A stretch of DNA of 55,052 nt from Polyangium sp. y55x31. GTDB lineage: Bacteria; Myxococcota_A; Polyangia; Polyangiales; Polyangiaceae. The notes below the pieces were generated by a model, which saw only the letters and a program-made list of their open reading frames with translations, was not told the DNA's origin and ran no database searches. The DNA is taken from positions 1-55,052 of the forward strand of contig NZ_JARZHG010000058.1 in assembly GCF_029946505.1 (NCBI RefSeq). Direction: 5' to 3'. The translations under genes were made by a program, and so were the position numbers. This document shows, one piece after another, positions 53,892 to 55,052 of this stretch (positions within the stretch are counted from its first letter, which is position 1; every line of letters begins with the position of its first letter).

Positions 53892-54880
53892 GTGCGAGCT
53901 CCATAGTCGTGACCAAGAAAGTGGTTCCACAGTTCCTTGGCCTCGGAGGCTGGAACGCAGCGCCCCTCGTCGAGTGAGACGACGTAGCGCAAGCGCGAGA
54001 CTTCGGGATCGGCCGCACGGACGCGGGGAACGTCGGTGACGCGGTACCACTCCGGCTCGGCGAGCACGACGAAGCTGCCCTCGTAGGCATTACGATCGGC
54101 TGGCGAGTAACCGGCGGTCAGCAGCCTCCGAAGCGCGAGTGCCGGATCCGCAACCCGCTCGAGTATCTTGTCGACGAGCGCGGGTACGGTTCGGCCGCGG
54201 ATCGGATCGATCCCGACCCAGAGGGATAGAAGCCATGCTCGTTTGTCACCGACGGGCTCCAATACCTGCGAGAGGGATACATGGTGCTGCCGCCTGTGCC
54301 GAGAGGTCTTCACTTCGGCCGCCCTGCCATCGAGGAAAAAGTCCGATGCGTCTCGATCGGGACCGCGCCAGCCTGCGAGAAGCCGGTCCGGCGCAGCGCT
54401 TGACACGAGGAGCCAAAGCTCCCCCCAGAGCCCGACCTCGGCCTCGACGCTCGGGCGTCCGCGAGGCGCCATCAGCGACTGCCATTCCTCCACGACTGAT
54501 ACGATGTTGGCCCAGGACGGCCTCGATGCGAGGAGTCGACTGTGCACATCGGCTGCCAGCACCGTGAAGGCGTCAACCAACTCGGGATCCTTGCAGAGTA
54601 ACACGGCGGCCGGGGCGGTCCACTGACGCCCCGCGTGTGCGAACTGGAGCGCTCGATGCGGCACCAACTCGAATCCAGCCGCCCGGCGACCTGCCGCGAA
54701 TGCGGGGATGTCGGAGAGCTCGACCACCAGGGTCGGGAAGCCTTCGCGCGAGCATGCTGCGTACGCGTGTCCCAAGTCCGCAAGCAGGGTGTAGTCCGTT
54801 GTGGAGCTTGGCTCACCCAAGTCGCGTCCCCAGAGGAGACGCAGTTCGTTGTGCGTTTTCACATTACGCATCGGGATCAC
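53888..54880 (-). CDS. PD-(D/E)XK nuclease of the DUF4420 type
   Basis: A 330-aa protein with the DUF4420 nuclease features: VGLWGELWLLVSS at 149-161 (helix with Glu), ASDFFLDGRAAEVKTS at 178-193 (Asp180 and Glu189-Val-Lys191 active site), then QHHVSLSQV. The family occurs in defence islands next to Z1-domain helicases, MORC-like ATPases, C5 methylases, Vsr and AIPR proteins. It starts at GTG (54880) or ATG (54871). Its stop overlaps the SAP-repeat gene, so the two form a coupled pair. A partial gene lies upstream. Confidence 0.82.
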   Translation of the reverse strand: MIPMRNVKTHNELRLLWGRDLGEPSSTTDYTLLADLGHAYAACSREGFPTLVVELSDIPAFAAGRRAAGFELVPHRALQFAHAGRQWTAPAAVLLCKDPELVDAFTVLAADVHSRLLASRPSWANIVSVVEEWQSLMAPRGRPSVEAEVGLWGELWLLVSSAAPDRLLAGWRGPDRDASDFFLDGRAAEVKTSRHRRQHHVSLSQVLEPVGDKRAWLLSLWVGIDPIRGRTVPALVDKILERVADPALALRRLLTAGYSPADRNAYEGSFVVLAEPEWYRVTDVPRVRAADPEVSRLRYVVSLDEGRCVPASEAKELWNHFLGHDYGART

Positions 54881-54935
54881 TCATCAGGCGTGACGTTGAT
54901 CAGAACACTGGGCATTTCGCTGTCGAAGACTAGAA

Positions 54936-55052
54936 CTCATCTCATAAACCGTCGAGTAGGTCCATCGGCTCCAACATCCCACTTTGTAGGATCAATCGAA
55001 CGAGGCTCGGTCCAGTCGTCGGTACATTTTTGATTGCTGACGACATATGCAG
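54936..55052 (-). CDS. 3' end of an upstream defence-cluster gene (partial)
   Basis: The frame entering from the right edge ends at TGA 54936 and reads SNQKCTDDWTEPRSIDPT then KWDVGADGPTRRFMR, which looks like a genuine protein tail. By analogy with related clusters it could be a Z1-domain helicase or MORC-like ATPase, but the fragment is too short to tell. It lies 55 bp before the DUF4420 gene on the same strand. Confidence 0.45.

Noticed and set aside
34436-55052. Right-hand attachment site (direct repeat of the tRNA-Thr 3' end)
   Set aside because: No second copy of the T-arm/acceptor sequence was found by eye; it is probably outside the window.

Overview
The window looks like chromosome from a myxobacterium of the Polyangium/Sorangium type. 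The DNA is very GC-rich with strong third-position GC. It encodes eukaryote-like Ser/Thr kinases, TPR-PEGA proteins, Cys-rich and Gly-rich lipoproteins, a MopE-type motif, an FHA/sigma-54 activator and a retron with a long RT N-terminus. The assignment is inferred from content; no 16S or marker gene is present.

Layout. 0.2-3.5 kb: an ABC1/UbiB kinase, a LOG-family hydrolase and a secreted pectinacetylesterase-like lipoprotein. 3.7-9.6 kb: the most striking locus, a complete retron. It has a helical-repeat (ARM/HEAT-like) protein, a winged-helix/SWIM zinc-finger protein translationally coupled to it, a clear msr-msd flanked by 32-bp inverted repeats a1/a2 (28/32 matching) with a 72-nt msd hairpin, and a retron RT. 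This gene set matches what I recall as retron type XIII (ARM + WHSWIM). 9.8-23 kb: an L,D-transpeptidase, lipoproteins, three acyl-CoA dehydrogenases, and a minus-strand signalling run (radical SAM, histidine kinase, Ser/Thr kinase, TPR-PEGA). 23.5-33.4 kb: a kinase with a receiver-like tail coupled to a LysM/FecR protein, an OmpA/TSP3 protein coupled to a class III cyclase, an FHA sigma-54 activator and a LysR regulator. 33.5-34.2 kb: a TauE-like transporter.

At 34.36 kb there is tRNA-Thr(CGT). A tyrosine recombinase points at its 3' end with a small HTH protein upstream. From here to the right edge the content is accessory: a 1.36-kb gene-poor stretch with three 57-bp repeats at ~225-bp pitch, an unknown acidic/Pro-rich protein, a transglutaminase-like gene cut by a complete IS1182-type element, a decayed copy of the same IS, a beta-propeller/aerolysin-like putative toxin, an ECF sigma factor with secreted-protein genes, and a defence cluster at 49.7-55 kb. 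The cluster has a putative PD-(D/E)XK nuclease, a C5 methyltransferase, Vsr, a four-SAP-repeat protein, a DUF4420-type nuclease and a partial upstream gene.

Three copies of a multi-hairpin intergenic repeat lie just 3' of minus-strand genes and may act as terminators or structured RNA. Functions are read from motifs; no database search was run.
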